Below are positions 1 to 5,377 of a stretch of 5,697 bases of DNA, piece after piece; the stretch's first letter is position 1, and each line of letters starts with the position of its first letter. Both the position numbers and the translations under genes were made by a program. Location of the stretch: assembly GCA_904393855.1 (NCBI GenBank), contig CAJFNE010000123.1:1-5697 (forward strand), given 5' to 3'. The notes below the pieces were generated by a model. That model was not told the origin of the DNA, searched no databases, and saw only the letters and a list, made by a program, of their open reading frames with translations. The stretch comes from an uncultured Oscillibacter sp. (GTDB lineage Bacteria > Bacillota > Clostridia > Oscillospirales > Oscillospiraceae).

Positions 1-122
1 GGGTTGTAGCGGCCTTTCTCCAGGTTGCCGATGGTCTCCCGCCGGACGCCCACCAGCTTCGCCAGGTCCTCCTGCTTCAGCCCCAGCCGGGCCCGGTGCT
101 CCTTCATTCGATTCTGGATCAC
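1..122 (-). CDS. XRE-family helix-turn-helix regulator, small, 3' end cut by window edge
   Basis: This is the N-terminal 40 residues of a small cytoplasmic DNA-binding protein of the Cro/C1 (XRE) type, probably a repressor. The protein begins VIQNRMKEHRARLGLKQEDL and runs on into the helix-turn-helix (QEDLAKLVGVRRETIGNLE, about residues 17-35), followed by the usual EKGRYNP turn, which reaches the left edge. Family members of this compact type are about 65-75 residues, so roughly half the gene is missing. I chose the GTG start at 122-120 because it overlaps the stop of the upstream membrane-protein gene (GTGA), which implies translational coupling. An internal ATG at 107-105 is the alternative start. 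Small XRE regulators are commonly paired with small membrane proteins in Bacillota. What it senses or represses cannot be read here; autoregulation of the upstream promoter is inference. Confidence 0.85.
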   Translation of the reverse strand, partial: MIQNRMKEHRARLGLKQEDLAKLVGVRRETIGNLEKGRYN

Positions 123-478
123 GGCTCCAGCCCCCAGTTCTCCCGGAAGCCGTACCAGGCGGCCGTCAGGGCGTAGACCACCACCGCAGCCGCCCAGCCC
201 GCCGCGCAGCCGGTGAGCAGCGCCTCCTCCGGGGAGGTCCGGCCCAGCAGCAGCGTCCCCAGCACCGCCGCCGCCATCACCAGCATCCCTGCCACAAAGC
301 CCCGGGACGCGGAGCGGGTCAGCTGCTCCTCCAGCATCTCGTCGGACTTCAGGAAGAAGTACTGGAAATCCACGGCAAAGGCGAAGAAGGCCAAAAAGCT
401 CCGGGCCTCTGTAAACACCCCCACCAGCCCCAGCAGGGAGAGAAAGCCCAGCATCCCGTACAGCGTCTGTTTTTTCAT
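119..478 (-). CDS. Small multi-pass membrane protein, DUF3796-like
   Basis: A 119-residue hydrophobic protein with about four predicted membrane segments (residues 6-22, 27-43, 60-79 and 88-110). A charged stretch follows the second helix, with a KSDEM motif at 44-48 and an EEQL segment just after it. This pattern (short helical hairpin, K-x-DEM, second helical hairpin) resembles DUF3796 proteins, whose function is unknown and which often sit beside small XRE regulators; the family call is from memory of the pattern. I chose the ATG at 478-476 over the one 21 bases upstream because GGAGG lies eight bases before it, and the protein then starts MKKQTLYG, a normal short positive N-terminus. It is the first gene of a two-gene operon with the XRE regulator, overlapping it by four bases. 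Its promoter lies at 534-562. Confidence 0.75.
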   Translation of the reverse strand: MKKQTLYGMLGFLSLLGLVGVFTEARSFLAFFAFAVDFQYFFLKSDEMLEEQLTRSASRGFVAGMLVMAAAVLGTLLLGRTSPEEALLTGCAAGWAAAVVVYALTAAWYGFRENWGLEP

Positions 479-533
479 GGTACAGTCCTCCGTTTCCATA
501 TTGTATACGGTGTATTTCGCTCTTTATGTGATG

Positions 534-562
534 AATATACCATATGTCAGGGAGGCTGTCAA
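534..562 (-). promoter_or_regulatory. Sigma-A type promoter for the DUF3796-like/XRE operon
   Basis: On the minus strand a perfect -35 box TTGACA (562-557) is followed by a 17-base spacer and the -10 box TATATT (539-534). Transcription would start near 527, giving a leader of about 50 bases before the ATG at 478. The near-palindrome ATATGGTATAT overlaps the -10 box, and a GTATAC palindrome lies at about 503-508 in the leader. Either could be an operator for the small XRE protein encoded in the same operon; that role is inferred. Confidence 0.75.
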
Positions 563-591
563 GGTAAATGTTCCGCGCAAAGGGGATTTGC

Positions 592-620
592 GTGACTTTT
601 TCCGCCCGGTGCGGTACACT
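592..620 (+). promoter_or_regulatory. Probable promoter of the membrane-anchored XRE gene
   Basis: GTGACT (592-597, four of six matches to TTGACA) and TACACT (615-620, four of six matches to TATAAT) are separated by 17 bases. The predicted start near 627 leaves a short leader of about 24 bases carrying a strong GGAGGGAGG ribosome binding site (635-643). It is weaker than the divergent promoter on the other strand; the two -35 boxes are about 29 bases apart, so the genes could be co-regulated. Confidence 0.5.
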
Positions 621-650
621 GGCTGCAGAAACCCGGAGGGAGGTGCGCTT

Positions 651-1466
651 ATGGCATCTGTGGGCAAACACATCCGGCAGCTCCGGCTGGCCCGGCATCT
701 GACCCAGGAGCAGCTGGCGGAACAGCTGTTCGTCACCCGGCAGACGGTCTCCGCCTGGGAGACCAACAAGGCTCAGCCGGACCTGGAGACGCTGGAACAC
801 ATCGCGGCGGCCCTGGGGGTGGAGGTGACGGAGATCATCTACGGTCCCCGCTCCGGGCAGGATTTGAAATCCTTGAAAAAGAAATGGATGTGGAAAGGCG
901 TCTATCTGGGATTCTTTCTGGCGGCCGCGTACTACATCCTCTTGTTCTGCGGCGTCTGGGACTCCTGGATCGACGGCCTCTCCTACCAGTTTGGGGACGA
1001 GGACTACACGGTGGAAATGGAGGAGGTCCCCGGCGTCTGGACGCTGGAGCTGGACCTCCGGGACCCGGACAGCAATGCGGGAAAGGTCCTCTACGCGGAC
1101 GACACCGGCTGTTCCATCCAGGTGGCCGCTCTGGACTGGGACCCGGAGAGCGGGGGCTGGAACCTCTGGTTCCGGGCCGTCGGCTCCTGCGTCCCCTGGC
1201 GGGGCACCATCGTCTCCGGGATGATGCGGGCATCCGATTCCGAGATCTTCCCCCGCTTTTCCACGGATGAAACCGCCTCCCTGACGGTCTCCTGGGACGG
1301 GGAGACCCGGGCCGGGACGCCGATTGGGGACACCCTGCTGTCCCGAAACTGGAAGAATTTCGGCTACACCCTGTTCCAGGGGCCCGACGATCCGGCGGAG
1401 TTGCCCGCCTCCGCCACCGTCTCCCTGGAGGGCCTGCTCCGATTCACCACCCGGCGCACGGGGTGA
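651..1466 (+). CDS. Membrane-anchored XRE transcriptional regulator with unknown C-terminal domain
   Basis: A 271-residue protein. Residues 7-62 are a complete XRE helix-turn-helix domain (IRQLRLARHLTQEQLAEQLF, then VTRQTVSAWETNKAQPDLET) of the Bacillota type. A linker with a basic patch (KSLKKKW, about 73-79) leads into a single membrane helix at about 81-103. The remaining 165 residues are acidic and rich in tryptophan, aspartate and beta-prone stretches, and would lie outside the membrane by the positive-inside rule. I do not recognise this domain. The layout suggests a one-component sensor that reads an envelope signal and binds DNA from the membrane, but no ligand can be named. The ATG at 651 is chosen for its ribosome binding site (GGAGGGAGG, seven bases upstream) and the correct start of the HTH domain; the reading frame is open back to 213 only by chance. 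Targets may include the divergent operon. Confidence 0.88.
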   Translation: MASVGKHIRQLRLARHLTQEQLAEQLFVTRQTVSAWETNKAQPDLETLEHIAAALGVEVTEIIYGPRSGQDLKSLKKKWMWKGVYLGFFLAAAYYILLFCGVWDSWIDGLSYQFGDEDYTVEMEEVPGVWTLELDLRDPDSNAGKVLYADDTGCSIQVAALDWDPESGGWNLWFRAVGSCVPWRGTIVSGMMRASDSEIFPRFSTDETASLTVSWDGETRAGTPIGDTLLSRNWKNFGYTLFQGPDDPAELPASATVSLEGLLRFTTRRTG

Positions 1467-1514
1467 AATCCCCGGAAACCGGCCCAAACAACCCAGTTTT
1501 TCTCACAAAATCTG

Positions 1515-1543
1515 TTGACAATTCCCCTTTTCGCTGGTATACT
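1515..1543 (+). promoter_or_regulatory. Strong promoter of the rplU-prp-rpmA operon
   Basis: A perfect -35 TTGACA (1515-1520), a 17-base spacer and -10 TATACT (1538-1543), with a TG dinucleotide giving an extended -10. The predicted start is near 1550, about 80 bases before the rplU ATG. Strength close to consensus fits a ribosomal protein operon. Confidence 0.88.
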
Positions 1544-1549
1544 AGGTAT

Positions 1550-1628
1550 GCCGCTTTGAATGGGTATGCAAGCGTCCTGACGGACCACCCCCGACAGCGA
1601 GCCCGTAATGAAGGAGTTGAAAACAAGC
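1550..1628 (+). promoter_or_regulatory. Structured 5' leader of rplU, probable L21 leader
   Basis: The transcribed leader between the promoter and rplU can fold. CGCTT (1552-1556) pairs with AAGCG (1570-1574) around a 13-base loop, and GTCC (1574-1577) pairs with GGAC (1582-1585) around TGAC; position 1574 is shared, so one helix loses a pair. Bacillota are known to carry an L21 leader element at exactly this place, thought to let the ribosomal protein control its own operon. The position and size fit; I cannot confirm the conserved sequence by eye. The ribosome binding site AAGGAG (1611-1616) is 12 bases from the ATG, slightly long. Confidence 0.5.
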
Positions 1629-1940
1629 ATGAACGCAATCATCGTAACCGGCGGCAAGCAGTACAAGGTGTCCGAGGGCGACGTGGTCTACATCGAGAAG
1701 CTGGACCAGGAGGCCGGCGACACCGTGAAGTTCGACCAGGTTCTGGCCGTCATCGACGGCGACAAGGCCACTTTCGGCACCCCCGTGGTGGAGGGCGCCA
1801 GCGTGGAGGCCACCGTCGTCAAGAACGGCAAGGGCAAGAAGATCCGCATCTTCAAGTACAACCCCAAGAAGGGCTACCGCAAGCGTCAGGGCCATCGTCA
1901 GCCCTACACCAAGGTCGAGATCGGCAAGATCTCCGTCTGA
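1629..1940 (+). CDS. rplU: 50S ribosomal protein bL21
   Basis: A 103-residue protein, the normal length of bL21, a 23S rRNA-binding protein of the large ribosomal subunit. The N-terminus MNAIIVTGGKQYKVSEGD is the family signature, with the canonical TGGKQYKV. The C-terminal part holds the basic KYNPKKGYRKRQGHRQPYT segment typical of the family. The start at 1629 matches other bL21 proteins; the in-frame ATG at 1608 would add seven residues and lies on top of the ribosome binding site. First gene of the operon; prp follows after two bases and rpmA after that, the standard Bacillota order. Confidence 0.98.
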   Translation: MNAIIVTGGKQYKVSEGDVVYIEKLDQEAGDTVKFDQVLAVIDGDKATFGTPVVEGASVEATVVKNGKGKKIRIFKYNPKKGYRKRQGHRQPYTKVEIGKISV

Positions 1941-1942
1941 GC

Positions 1943-2275
1943 ATGACCACGGTAACGTTCCGCATGGAGGGCGGGCGGATCACCGGCTTTGACGCCGTGG
2001 GCCACAGCGGCTACGGTTCGGCGGGAACGGACATCGTCTGCGCCGCCGTCACCAGCGCGGTCCGTCTGGTGGAATCCACCGTCAACGACGTGTTGGGCCT
2101 GGCGGCCTCCGTCAAGGTTCGGGAGCAAGACGCGGCGATTCTCTTCCGGCTGCCCGGCGGGCTGGAGCCCACCACGGAGAGCACCTGCCAGTCCCTGTTG
2201 ACCGGCCTGATGGTCTATCTGACCCAGCTCCATGACGAGTACCCTGAAAACATCGAAGTTCTGGAGGAAGATTGA
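1943..2275 (+). CDS. prp: Ribosomal-processing cysteine protease Prp
   Basis: A 110-residue protein of the Prp (YsxB) family, the cysteine protease that cuts the N-terminal extension from the L27 precursor before or during assembly of the large subunit. The catalytic signature is visible: histidine 21 in GHSGYG and cysteine 33 in DIVCAAVTS, the expected dyad. The start at 1943 lies two bases after the rplU stop and has no clear ribosome binding site of its own, so translation is probably coupled to rplU. The gene sits between rplU and its substrate gene rpmA, as in Staphylococcus and Bacillus. It ends 43 bases before the rpmA start. Confidence 0.96.
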   Translation: MTTVTFRMEGGRITGFDAVGHSGYGSAGTDIVCAAVTSAVRLVESTVNDVLGLAASVKVREQDAAILFRLPGGLEPTTESTCQSLLTGLMVYLTQLHDEYPENIEVLEED

Positions 2276-2318
2276 CTCCTCCCCATTCTAAAATCTGACA
2301 GAAAGGATGGTCCTGATC

Positions 2319-2600
2319 ATGATTCGTATTGGTCTTCAGTTCTTCGCCCACAAGAAGGGCGGCGGCTCCACCAAGAACGGCCGTGATTCCGAGTCCAAGC
2401 GCCTGGGCCCCAAGCGGGCGGACGGCCAGTTCGTCAAGGCCGGCAACATCCTGGTCCGCCAGCGCGGCACCAAGATCCACCCCGGTGTGAATGTGGGCAT
2501 CGGCAGCGACGACACCCTGTTCGCCACGGCGGACGGCGTGCTCCGCTTTGAGCGGCTGGGCAAGGATCGCAAGCAGGCCTGCGTGTACGAGGCGGAATAA
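2319..2600 (+). CDS. rpmA: 50S ribosomal protein bL27, precursor with Prp-cleaved extension
   Basis: A 93-residue bL27, whose N-terminal tail reaches the peptidyl transferase centre and helps position the tRNA ends. The first nine residues, MIRIGLQFF, are the Bacillota-type extension (compare MLKLNLQFF in staphylococci). Cleavage after the paired phenylalanines would expose AHKKGGGSTKNGRDSESKR, whose first four residues equal the mature Escherichia coli L27 tail. I prefer the ATG at 2319 over 2307 because it gives the standard extension length and leaves AAAGGA (2302-2307) free as ribosome binding site, about 11 bases upstream; the longer start would add MVLI. Last gene of the operon; a terminator follows at once. 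obgE, often next in Bacillota, is absent here. Confidence 0.97.
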   Translation: MIRIGLQFFAHKKGGGSTKNGRDSESKRLGPKRADGQFVKAGNILVRQRGTKIHPGVNVGIGSDDTLFATADGVLRFERLGKDRKQACVYEAE

Positions 2601-2606
2601 AAAATT

Positions 2607-2635
2607 TCGAGGGTCTTGCGACCCTCGATTTTTTT
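2607..2635 (+). terminator. Factor-independent terminator of the rplU-prp-rpmA operon
   Basis: TCGAGGGTC (2607-2615) pairs perfectly with GACCCTCGA (2620-2628) around a TTGC loop, followed by seven T residues (2629-2635). It starts six bases after the rpmA stop. Confidence 0.95.
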
Positions 2636-2870
2636 ATGCCTTGAGTCGCCCAGGGCCAACGCGGGCCAGGCGGTCCCCTCCCAACGGCTCTGTGGGAGAA
2701 GCCGGTATCGGATCGGCTTCCGGGATTTTGGGCACACCCTGAGCGAGCCGCCCGCTCCGAAAGGATCTGTCCCCCATCAAGCTGCTGTCCACAGCCCCAG
2801 CCAGAACCCATGCGGCCTGATCCCGCAGCCTTGCCCCCCATGTGCGACTGTCTTTTTCGAGGGATTTTCC
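2636..2870. other. Intergenic stretch with no convincing gene
   Basis: Between the rpmA terminator and the next promoter I see no reading frame with a ribosome binding site, familiar motif or natural composition; the open frames on either strand are rich in proline, arginine and serine, as expected from GC-rich noncoding DNA. The only structure noted is a 7-bp inverted repeat, GAAGCCG (2698-2704) with CGGCTTC (2714-2720), around a nine-base loop. Its role is unknown; a decayed gene cannot be excluded. Confidence 0.5.
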
Positions 2871-2899
2871 TTGCGGTGAGAGGGGGCCTGTGGTATAAT
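2871..2899 (+). promoter_or_regulatory. Strong extended -10 promoter of the MgtC-like gene cluster
   Basis: A -35 box TTGCGG (2871-2876), a 17-base spacer and a perfect -10 TATAAT (2894-2899) preceded by TGG, which makes an extended -10. Transcription would begin near 2906, leaving about 160 bases of untranslated leader before the first gene. Confidence 0.85.
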
Positions 2900-2905
2900 G
2901 GTGAT

Positions 2906-3065
2906 CTTAACAGAGCGGTGTCCGCTCCCCGGCGCAGGCCGCTGGCAGGCAGGCGGGGAAGCGCTCTGTTCAGAGGCAAAAAACACATCACGCGGGAAGA
3001 ACTGGCGGCAGCGCGATTCTTCCTCTCTGCTTATCCGCAGGCAAATGTCCTGAGAGGAGGGTGTC
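2906..3065 (+). promoter_or_regulatory. Long structured 5' leader with alternative ribosome-site pairing (candidate riboregulator)
   Basis: The leader opens with a long hairpin: AACAGAGCG (2909-2917) pairs perfectly with CGCTCTGTT (2962-2970), enclosing a GC-rich inner arm. Further down, CTTCCTCTC (3019-3027) can pair with GAGAGGAGG (3052-3060) over nine base pairs (one U-G), burying the ribosome binding site of the next gene. The same strand can instead pair upstream: GGAAGAA (2995-3001) with TTCTTCC (3017-3023), extended by CTG/CAG (3002-3004 with 3009-3011). The two folds share 3019-3023 and exclude each other, as in translation-controlling riboswitches. I could not match it to the M-box or any other riboswitch class I know, so the ligand is unknown. 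MgtC genes are often controlled by magnesium, which makes that a natural guess only. Confidence 0.5.
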
Positions 3066-3794
3066 ATGTTGGGTGAAGTCCTGGACTATTTGCGGGAGTT
3101 GAACATGACGTCGGTGGTGGTCCGCCTGCTGCTGTCCATGGTGTTCGGCGGCGTCATCGGCCTGGAGCGGGGCCGGAAGGGCCGGGCGGCGGGCTTCCGC
3201 ACCTACATGCTGGTATGCCTGGGGGCCACGCTGACCATGCTGCTGAGCCAGTACGAATACTACATGGTCACCCATGACTGGGCCAGTCTCGCCATTGAGA
3301 TCGGCCTGCGCACGGATGTCAGCCGCTTCGGCGCCCAGGTCATCAACGGTATCGGCTTCCTGGCCGCCGGCACCATCATCGTCACCGGCCAGCAGGAGGT
3401 CAAGGGCATGACCACCGCCGCGGGCCTCTGGGCCTCCGCCTGCACGGGGCTGGCCATCGGCGCCGGGTTCTACGAGTGCGTGTTCCTGGGCCTGCTGCTG
3501 ATCTCCCTGGTGATCCGCGTGCTGCCCCATGTGGAGAATTTCATCGTGGAGAACTCCCGGTACATGAACATCTATGTGGAGTTTGACTCCCTGGATGACG
3601 TGGGGGCCATTCTGGGGCAGATCAAAAGCCAGAATGTCCATATCTTCGATGTGGACATTGACCACGGCCGGGAGGATCGCTCCCGGAATCCCAGCGTCGT
3701 CCTCTCCATCCGGCTCCATCACAGACAGTCCCACACCAGTGTGCTGGCTGCCATTTCCGAGCTGGAATCCGTCCGTGTGATCGACGAGATCTAG
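3066..3794 (+). CDS. MgtC/SapB family membrane protein (first of tandem pair)
   Basis: A 242-residue inner-membrane protein. The N-terminal MgtC domain covers about residues 15-155 with some five membrane segments (about 15-34, 44-62, 91-108, 115-134 and 137-153). Family motifs are present: GGVIGLERGRKGRAAGFRT (28-46), the AQVINGIGF region (90-98), and KGMTTAAGLWASA (113-125). The 85-residue soluble tail (from about 160, MNIYVEFDS) resembles the ACT-like cytoplasmic domain of MgtC. MgtC is best known for survival at low magnesium and inside macrophages, partly by affecting ATP synthase; for gut clostridial homologs the role is unproven. One oddity is FLAAG (98-102), where family members usually have FLGAG. 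GGAGG (3056-3060) lies five bases before the ATG and can be masked by the leader. The paralog follows after 14 bases, so the two are co-transcribed. Confidence 0.92.
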   Translation: MLGEVLDYLRELNMTSVVVRLLLSMVFGGVIGLERGRKGRAAGFRTYMLVCLGATLTMLLSQYEYYMVTHDWASLAIEIGLRTDVSRFGAQVINGIGFLAAGTIIVTGQQEVKGMTTAAGLWASACTGLAIGAGFYECVFLGLLLISLVIRVLPHVENFIVENSRYMNIYVEFDSLDDVGAILGQIKSQNVHIFDVDIDHGREDRSRNPSVVLSIRLHHRQSHTSVLAAISELESVRVIDEI

Positions 3795-3808
3795 AAAGGG
3801 GGATAGGC

Positions 3809-4501
3809 ATGCTTTCCATTTTTGACGGCCTGCGGGACGTAACGCTGCTGTCCACCACCGTCCGAATGGCGCTGGCAGTGCTCTGCGGCGGCATCATCGG
3901 GATCGAGCGGGAGTACAAGCGCCGTCCGGCGGGCTTCCGCACCCATATCCTCATCTGCCTGGGGGCGGCCATGACCACCATGACCAGCCAGTTTCTCTAC
4001 TTAAATCTCCACTACTACACAGACATGGCCCGCCTGGGGGCCCAGGTGGTGGCGGGCATGGGCTTCATCGGCGCCGGCACCATCATCGTCACCCGGCGGC
4101 AGCGGGTCAAGGGCCTGACCACCGCCGCGGGGCTGTGGACCTCCGCCATCGTGGGGCTGGCCCTGGGCGGCGGCTTCTACGAGGGCGCCATCCTGGCGAC
4201 GGTCCTCATCATGCTGGCGGAGCTGCTGTTCTCCAAGATGGAATACCGGATTCTGGAGCGGGCCCCGGAGGTCAACCTCTACGTGGAGTACAGCGGGAAA
4301 GCCAGTCTGGAAAACGTCCTCTCCCTCTACAAGGCGTGGGGACTGAAAGTGCTGAACATGGAGATCACCCGCCCCACGGGTACCGCCACTCACAACGCCT
4401 GCGCCATTTTCACCCTGCGCATGAATAAGAAGTGCCGGGTGGACGATCTGCTGGGCGCTATGGATCTGATGGCCGGCGTGATCTCCGTCAAGGAGCTCTG
4501 A
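3809..4501 (+). CDS. MgtC/SapB family membrane protein (second of tandem pair)
   Basis: A 230-residue paralog of the preceding protein. The motifs align one to one: GGIIGIEREYKRRPAGFRT (27-45), AQVVAGMGFIGAG (78-90, here with the standard glycine in FIGAG) and KGLTTAAGLWTSA (101-113). About five membrane segments fill residues 13-140, and a soluble tail starts at about 155 (VNLYVEYS, matching MNIYVEFDS of its partner). The segment between the second and third helices is shorter by about 11 residues, which accounts for most of the length difference. AAAGGGGGA about six bases upstream is the ribosome binding site. It follows its partner by 14 bases and precedes the HAD gene by 44, with no terminator between, so one operon is likely. 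The pair may act as a heteromer or cover different conditions; both are inference. Confidence 0.92.
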   Translation: MLSIFDGLRDVTLLSTTVRMALAVLCGGIIGIEREYKRRPAGFRTHILICLGAAMTTMTSQFLYLNLHYYTDMARLGAQVVAGMGFIGAGTIIVTRRQRVKGLTTAAGLWTSAIVGLALGGGFYEGAILATVLIMLAELLFSKMEYRILERAPEVNLYVEYSGKASLENVLSLYKAWGLKVLNMEITRPTGTATHNACAIFTLRMNKKCRVDDLLGAMDLMAGVISVKEL

Positions 4502-4545
4502 GCACCGCTCTCCCCGGCCGAAAAACTGCAACGGAGGAACATAAG

Positions 4546-5370
4546 ATGCAAACACCCAAGCTGATCCTGACGGACCTGGACGGCACACTGCTCCGGGACG
4601 ACAAGCGCCTCTCCCCCGCTAACCGCACCGCCCTGGAGCGGGCCGCGGCCCGGGGCTGCCAGGTGGTACTGGCCACCGGCCGGTCCTACGCCAGCCTGCC
4701 CGGGGAGCTGCGGGCGCTGCCTTTCCTGCGCTACTTCATCTTCATGAACGGGGCCAAGGTCTACGACCTGGCGGAGGACCGAGTCCTCTACCGGGCGGAA
4801 ATCGGCCCGGAGACAGTATCGCCGCTGCTGGACTTCCTGGAGAGTCAAGACCTGTCCGTGGACTGCTATTTGCAGGACCGGGGCTACATGGAGCGGACCT
4901 ACTACGACCGTCTGGATTACTATGTCCGGGACCCCATCGCCCGGGAGCACAGCCGCCGCAGCCGCACTCCCGTGACCAGCCTGCGGGAGACCATTCAAAC
5001 GGGCGGCGGCAGCGTGCAGAAGTTCCAATGCTTCTTCCCCCGCCCGGAACTGGAGCTCCTGGTCAGGGACCATTTACGGCGGGATTTTCCCGGGCTGGAG
5101 CTCTCCACCTCCCTGCCCGGCAATCTGGAGATCAACGCCGCCGGCGCCACCAAGGGCGCCGCTCTGCTGGCCCTGTGCCAGGCCCTGGCGGTGTCCCCGG
5201 CGGAGGCCGCGGCCTTCGGCGACGGCACCAATGATCTGACGATGATTCAGCAGGCGGGCACCGGCGTGGCCATGGCCAACGCCGCCCCGGAGGTACTGGC
5301 GGCAGCGGACCTGGTGGCCCCCTCCAACCAGGAGGACGGCGTAGCCCAGGTGCTGGCCCGGTGGTTCTGA
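4546..5370 (+). CDS. Cof-type HAD-superfamily phosphatase
   Basis: A 274-residue soluble hydrolase of the HAD superfamily, Cof subfamily (class IIB cap), the usual length. All four motifs are visible: motif I DLDGT with nucleophile Asp10 and acid Asp12; motif II ATGRS with Thr44; motif III Lys203 in AGATKGAAL; motif IV GDGTND (225-230) that binds magnesium. The region between about 85 and 190 is the substrate-selecting cap. Relatives remove phosphate from sugar phosphates, nucleotides or flavin and pyridoxal phosphates, so the substrate cannot be named. The ATG at 4546 has GGAGG eight bases upstream (4533-4537); the open frame before it is not coding. It is probably the last gene of the MgtC-like operon, 44 bases after the second paralog. 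A functional link beyond shared dependence on magnesium is not shown. Confidence 0.93.
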   Translation: MQTPKLILTDLDGTLLRDDKRLSPANRTALERAAARGCQVVLATGRSYASLPGELRALPFLRYFIFMNGAKVYDLAEDRVLYRAEIGPETVSPLLDFLESQDLSVDCYLQDRGYMERTYYDRLDYYVRDPIAREHSRRSRTPVTSLRETIQTGGGSVQKFQCFFPRPELELLVRDHLRRDFPGLELSTSLPGNLEINAAGATKGAALLALCQALAVSPAEAAAFGDGTNDLTMIQQAGTGVAMANAAPEVLAAADLVAPSNQEDGVAQVLARWF

Positions 5371-5377
5371 AAACAAC

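Noticed and set aside
213..650. A long upstream extension of the XRE gene in the same frame (start at 213).
   Set aside because: This stretch is antisense to the DUF3796-like gene, low in complexity (Ser/Pro/Lys), and passes through the promoter region. The ATG at 651 has a strong ribosome binding site and starts the HTH domain correctly.
1460..1511. Terminator for the membrane-anchored XRE gene (GGGG/CCCC at 1460-1473, CCGG-AAA-CCGG just after).
   Set aside because: The stems are only four pairs and no T run follows directly, so no factor-independent terminator can be supported.
2698..2720. A 7-bp inverted repeat as a terminator or attachment site.
   Set aside because: The short stem has a nine-base loop, no adjacent T run, and no integrase or mobile element nearby. 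It is probably chance in GC-rich DNA.
2906..3065. M-box (magnesium) riboswitch before the MgtC genes.
   Set aside because: The gene context fits, but I could not find the conserved M-box core sequences in the leader, so the known class is not claimed.
2777..3067. A 96-codon minus-strand open frame over the MgtC leader.
   Set aside because: It has no ribosome binding site or recognisable motif, and it lies opposite a strong promoter and leader. Composition looks like noncoding GC-rich DNA.
2988..3734. A 248-codon minus-strand open frame opposite the first MgtC gene (a similar one lies at 4001-4588 opposite the second).
   Set aside because: These are shadows of GC-rich codon usage, rich in His, Gln, Asp and Gly. 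The sense frames match a known family.
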